Below, piece by piece: positions 23,816 to 26,807 of a stretch of DNA of 26,807 nucleotides (its first letter is position 1; the number at the start of each line of letters is the position of its first letter). A program made the translations under genes and the position numbers. This stretch comes from VBAS01 sp035318985 (lineage in GTDB: Bacteria; Bacteroidota; Bacteroidia; Chitinophagales; Chitinophagaceae), in contig DATHDP010000014.1 of assembly GCA_035318985.1 (NCBI GenBank), forward strand, positions 1 through 26,807, given 5' to 3'. The notes beneath the pieces were generated by a model. That model made no database searches. It was not told the origin of the DNA and saw only the letters and a program-made list of their open reading frames with translations.

Positions 23816-25381
23816 ATGAATAGAATTGCACAACAACCTGTAACTTTAAACAGTAAAAAAATGGCTTCTATGAAATTGCTTTGCCGGTTCGTTTTCTTCT
23901 TTTTTTTAGTGTCTTTATTTAATTCGGTAAATGCTCAACGCATTCTTATATCTGAACCTGATCGTGATGATTCACGGAAGATGGACTTTGAGATCATTGG
24001 TAAAATGGGAAACAATTATCTCATTTATAAAAATATAAGAAACGAAAGCTTTATTTGTCTTTATGATAATGAAATGAGAATGATCGATAAGGTGAAGCAT
24101 GAGTATTTACCTGATGACAGGATGATCAATGTTGATTTCTTTACTTATACTGATCATATCTATGCTGTCTACCAATACCAGAGAAGAAATATTGTACACT
24201 GCGCAGCAGTAAAGCTTGATGGGATGGGAAAAAAGATGTCCGACCCTGTAGAGTTGGATACCACTTCTCTTGGCGGATCTGCTAATAATAAAATATACAC
24301 AGTTATAGCAAGTGAGGACAAACAAAAAATAATCATTTTCAAGATCAACAGTAAGAACAGGGAAAGATTTCTTCTTACTACCAAATTATATAATAGCAGC
24401 CTGGAGTTACAGAAAAAGACAATTCTTACGATCCAGATGGAAGAACGGAATGATCATTTAGGAGAATTTGTTATGGATAATGAAGGCAACCTTGTTTTCA
24501 CAAAATTTTATCGGTCGTCAAACGAAAGCATTTCCAATGCCAGCATGATCATAAAAAGAGCAATGGAAGATGATTTTATCTATTATCCCCTGAATCTTGA
24601 AAAAACTTATCTTGATGAACTGAAGATAAAAGTAGATAATACTAACCAGCGGTATCTTCTCAGCGCATTCTATTATGGTCAAAAACGCGGAAACATTACA
24701 GGCATTTATTTTTTAGCAATGAATAGGAGTAGCTGGAAGCCAGAACTGGAAAGGTCATTTGAGTTTAGTGACGATTTGCGGAATGAAGCAAAAGGAGAAT
24801 CAAATGCCAAGATGGCTTTCAATGATTTTTTTATAAGAGATATTTTCATTAAAAAAGATGGGGGCTTTTTAGTTAGCGCCGAGGCCTATTACACAACTTC
24901 ACGTTCTTCTGCCTGGAACCGGTGGGATTATATGTATGGCTCTCCTTTTTCCTATCCGTATGATTATTACTCGCCATATTATTCTTCATGGCGAAATACT
25001 GGTAACAGCAATCAATCTGTACGCTATCATGCAGAAAATTTGGCTATTCTTCTTTTTACAAATAAAGGTGAACTTGAATGGAGCAATATCATCAGGAAAG
25101 AGCAATTTGATGATGAATCGGATCACCGTATTTCATACAATGTGATGAATACAGGAGGCCAGTTACATTTTCTTTTTAATATGCAGGAGAAAAAAAATCT
25201 TTTGCTGAATGATTTCTCCCTGACGCCTGATGGGCAGATCACCCGCAACCCCACACTAAGAGGGCTGGATAAAGGACATGAGTTCTTGCCAAAATATGGA
25301 AAACAGATAAGTGCAAAACAGTTTATTGTGCCATGTTTTTATCGTAACTATATTTGCTTTGCAAAAATTGAATTTAACTAA
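23816..25381 (+). CDS. Exported protein of unknown function (possible beta-propeller)
   Basis: The frame encodes 521 residues. The first ATG gives a leader with a long charged start; ATGs at codons 16 (23861) and 19 (23870) would give a compact signal peptide, MKLLCRFVFFFFLVSLFNSVNAQ-like, so the real start may be 23870. I do not recognise the family. The body has repeated strand-like blocks (NYLIYKNIRNESFICLYDNE, NKIYTVIASEDKQKIIIFK, GNLVFTKFYRS, GGFLVSAEAYY), compatible with a beta-propeller. A Tyr/Ser/Pro-rich stretch (about 374-392) interrupts it. No catalytic motif is evident. It is followed by an inverted repeat and a membrane protein gene. It is likely periplasmic or at the cell surface. 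Confidence 0.82.
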   Translation: MNRIAQQPVTLNSKKMASMKLLCRFVFFFFLVSLFNSVNAQRILISEPDRDDSRKMDFEIIGKMGNNYLIYKNIRNESFICLYDNEMRMIDKVKHEYLPDDRMINVDFFTYTDHIYAVYQYQRRNIVHCAAVKLDGMGKKMSDPVELDTTSLGGSANNKIYTVIASEDKQKIIIFKINSKNRERFLLTTKLYNSSLELQKKTILTIQMEERNDHLGEFVMDNEGNLVFTKFYRSSNESISNASMIIKRAMEDDFIYYPLNLEKTYLDELKIKVDNTNQRYLLSAFYYGQKRGNITGIYFLAMNRSSWKPELERSFEFSDDLRNEAKGESNAKMAFNDFFIRDIFIKKDGGFLVSAEAYYTTSRSSAWNRWDYMYGSPFSYPYDYYSPYYSSWRNTGNSNQSVRYHAENLAILLFTNKGELEWSNIIRKEQFDDESDHRISYNVMNTGGQLHFLFNMQEKKNLLLNDFSLTPDGQITRNPTLRGLDKGHEFLPKYGKQISAKQFIVPCFYRNYICFAKIEFN

Positions 25382-25384
25382 ATA

Positions 25385-25458
25385 GTGAGTTGTGAGTGGT
25401 GAATTGTGAGTGTTTAAACGGATACTTAAAAAATTGTCACTCACCACTGACAACTCAC
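25385..25458. repeat. Near-perfect 18-bp inverted repeat between two genes
   Basis: The left arm is 25385-25402 (GTGAGTTGTGAGTGGTGA) and the right arm 25441-25458. They pair at 17 of 18 positions across a 38-base loop, in the 96-bp gap 25382-25477. There is no U-run after the right arm. The loop contains a further GTGAGTG, so the unit has internal repetition. It could be an interspersed palindromic element, or act as an mRNA hairpin or inefficient terminator before the GTG-start membrane protein gene. Confidence 0.7.
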
Positions 25459-25477
25459 AACTTACAATCCATTATCT

Positions 25478-26473
25478 GTGATCGGCCTATTTAAACAAAA
25501 AACACCAGCTAACATTCTTTTCCTGTTTGTGATGGGCATACTTATTAAGTTGCCAATCTTCACAAACCCCGCCCCGTCACCTGAACTTGCTGATAACGCT
25601 GCCATCCTTTATCGTGAAATTGTAATTTTTCTAAGGTCTGGTAGTAAAAATGGCGGGTTACTTTTTGCAGTAATAACCTACTTCTTTCTTTTTACACAAG
25701 CATTGCAGCTTAACAGTCTTATCAACAAGAACCGCATGATGCAGCGGTTAAATTTTTTACCTGCAACCGCCTATCTTGTTATTACATCGCTGATGCCTGA
25801 ATGGAATCGTTTTTCTGCGCCATTAATGGTAAACACTTTTGTGCTTTTTATTTTTTCAGAACTGTTTAAAATTTCAAATCAACATTCGATCAAAAGCACC
25901 GTTTATAATATTGGCGTAGCAGTAGGCATTAGCTCATTTATTTTTTTTCCATCAATAATTTTATTTTTCTGGCTCATTTTCGCTTTGCTGGTAATGCGCA
26001 GTGTTCGATTAAATGAATGGGTGATCTGCTTATTGGGCGTTACTACCCCTTATTATTTTTATGCAGCCTATTTATTTTTTTCAAACAAATGGTCATGGCA
26101 ACATTTATTTCACCCGATCAATGTCGCATTGCCTTCACCGGGACAATCATTGTGGCTGGCGATCGGAGGTATTTTATTGATCGTTCCATTTCTTATCGGT
26201 GGTTATTTTGTCCAGGAAAATTTAAGGAAGATGCTTATCCAGGTGCGTAAGAACTGGAGCCTACTGCTTATTTATCTTTTGTTTGCCCTTTTTATTCCAT
26301 TTTTAAATAATACGGCAGAAGGACTTGAAAACTGGATACTCATAATAGTTCCTTTTGCTGCTTTTCATGCCTGCACTTATTTATACCCGCCTCAGCGTTG
26401 GATACCGACTGTTATCTTTTGGATATCGATCTTGTTTATATTGATCTATCAATACGGCGGACCGGGATGGTGA
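25478..26473 (+). CDS. Polytopic inner-membrane protein, DUF6427-like
   Basis: The protein has 331 residues. The frame starts with GTG (25478-25480); no ATG lies nearby in frame upstream, and MIGLFKQKTPANI is the expected N-terminus for this Bacteroidota-restricted family as I remember it. About 8-9 hydrophobic helices are visible, including ILFLFVMGILIKLPIF (14-29), GGLLFAVITYFFLF (59-72), FIFFPSIILFFWLIFALLV (156-174) and a C-terminal pair. There is no catalytic or transport motif that I recognise, so the function is unknown. It lies between the exported protein gene and purQ, on the same strand. Confidence 0.82.
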   Translation: MIGLFKQKTPANILFLFVMGILIKLPIFTNPAPSPELADNAAILYREIVIFLRSGSKNGGLLFAVITYFFLFTQALQLNSLINKNRMMQRLNFLPATAYLVITSLMPEWNRFSAPLMVNTFVLFIFSELFKISNQHSIKSTVYNIGVAVGISSFIFFPSIILFFWLIFALLVMRSVRLNEWVICLLGVTTPYYFYAAYLFFSNKWSWQHLFHPINVALPSPGQSLWLAIGGILLIVPFLIGGYFVQENLRKMLIQVRKNWSLLLIYLLFALFIPFLNNTAEGLENWILIIVPFAAFHACTYLYPPQRWIPTVIFWISILFILIYQYGGPGW

Positions 26474-26482
26474 TCAGTTGTA

Positions 26483-26579
26483 ATTTTAGATTGAAGATTT
26501 GGGATTGGTAAAGGAGTATTTGTGATATTCGGAATTTGTTAATAGAAATTGATAAAATCTGCAATCGTAAATCTAAAAT
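26483..26579. repeat. Inverted ATTTTAGATT element in the gap before purQ
   Basis: The gap 26474-26614 contains a 10-bp perfect inverted pair (ATTTTAGATT 26483-26492 and AATCTAAAAT 26570-26579). Inside the arms the match goes on imperfectly (about 9 of the next 14). AT-rich GATT/TAAATC units recur inside. It could be an interspersed intergenic repeat. It may insulate purQ from upstream transcription, but it is not a classical terminator. Confidence 0.5.
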
Positions 26580-26585
26580 CTGAAA

Positions 26586-26593
26586 TATCTTTG
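26586..26593 (+). promoter_or_regulatory. -7 promoter box of purQ (TATCTTTG)
   Basis: TATCTTTG matches TAnnTTTG, 21 bp upstream of the purQ ATG and just after the inverted element. No TTG lies 19-21 bp further upstream, so the -33 element is weak. Confidence 0.5.
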
Positions 26594-26614
26594 TATTCTA
26601 CTCAAACTTACAAT

Positions 26615-26807
26615 ATGAAATTCGGTGTTGTTGTTTTTCCAGGTTCAAATTGCGACAGGGACATGCATGATGCTTTAAAGTATGATATGAACCAGGAAGT
26701 GATCATGCTCTGGCACAAAGACAAAGACCTTAGCATGTTTAATACTGAGGATTGCATCATTTTGCCGGGTGGTTTTTCTTATGGTGACTATTTACGTTGT
26801 GGCGCCA
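26615..26807 (+). CDS. purQ: Phosphoribosylformylglycinamidine synthase subunit PurQ, 5' part, cut by window edge
   Basis: Sixty-four codons are visible. The start MKFGVVVFPGSNCDRD matches the N-terminus of the class I glutaminase subunit of FGAM synthase, and ILPGGFSYGDYLRCGA (48-64) is the family's strongest motif. The catalytic Cys would come shortly after the right edge. In the complex with PurL and PurS, PurQ releases ammonia from glutamine for step 4 of purine synthesis in the cytosol. It has its own -7 box at 26586-26593. Confidence 0.96.
   Translation, partial: MKFGVVVFPGSNCDRDMHDALKYDMNQEVIMLWHKDKDLSMFNTEDCIILPGGFSYGDYLRCGA

Noticed and set aside
1..26807. CRISPR array, tRNA, rRNA, transposase or prophage
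   Set aside because: No regularly spaced repeats, no tRNA-like or rRNA sequence, and no transposase or phage protein was seen on either strand.

Overview
The window looks like a chromosomal segment of a Bacteroidota bacterium, most likely of the Chitinophagaceae type. The DNA is AT-rich, and several promoters match the phylum-specific TTG / TAnnTTTG pattern. Shine-Dalgarno sequences are mostly absent. The proteins also fit: an OMP_b-brl_3-type TonB-dependent receptor, a LytTR/LytS two-component pair, periplasmic sugar isomerase-like proteins with MKR(R/K)xFI leaders, and DUF6427-like membrane protein next to purQ. I see no rRNA, tRNA, CRISPR array, transposase or phage gene, and no gene-free stretch longer than 300 bases.

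Bases 1-7796 (all minus strand) form a glycoside-processing region. It holds an exported GH3 enzyme with its own terminator, then a close-packed set of a double-domain esterase and two xylose-isomerase-like TIM-barrel proteins. After an intergenic inverted repeat comes a second GH3 enzyme, cut by the left edge. A Crp/Fnr-family regulator (7889-8458) lies just upstream of the first GH3, and a TTGAC-N4-GTCAA palindrome sits between them.

Bases 8531-13928 (minus strand) hold an outer-membrane receptor, a periplasmic 234-residue protein and a LytS-type kinase plus LytTR regulator. All three transcription units carry copies of an 11-bp motif close to TTYGWCGCAWC. In two of them it occurs as 21-bp-spaced direct repeats just upstream of a TACTTTTG box. 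I propose this is the regulon of the LytTR protein, and it is the most interesting signal in the window.

Bases 14046-15993 (plus strand) encode two LD-carboxypeptidases of peptidase family S66, one with a signal peptide and one without, divergent from the kinase operon. Bases 16003-19530 (minus strand) encode a small exported protein of unknown function, two paralogous membrane-anchored alpha/beta hydrolases and, between these, a lipoprotein. Bases 19600-23621 (minus strand) are two tandem 654-residue Kup potassium transporters, each with its own -7 box.

Bases 23816-26807 (plus strand) carry an exported protein of unknown function, a polytopic membrane protein with a GTG start and the first 64 codons of purQ. 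The two gaps here are occupied by inverted repeats. The window is notable for its number of paralogue pairs: two GH3, two TIM-barrel, two S66, two alpha/beta hydrolases and two Kup.
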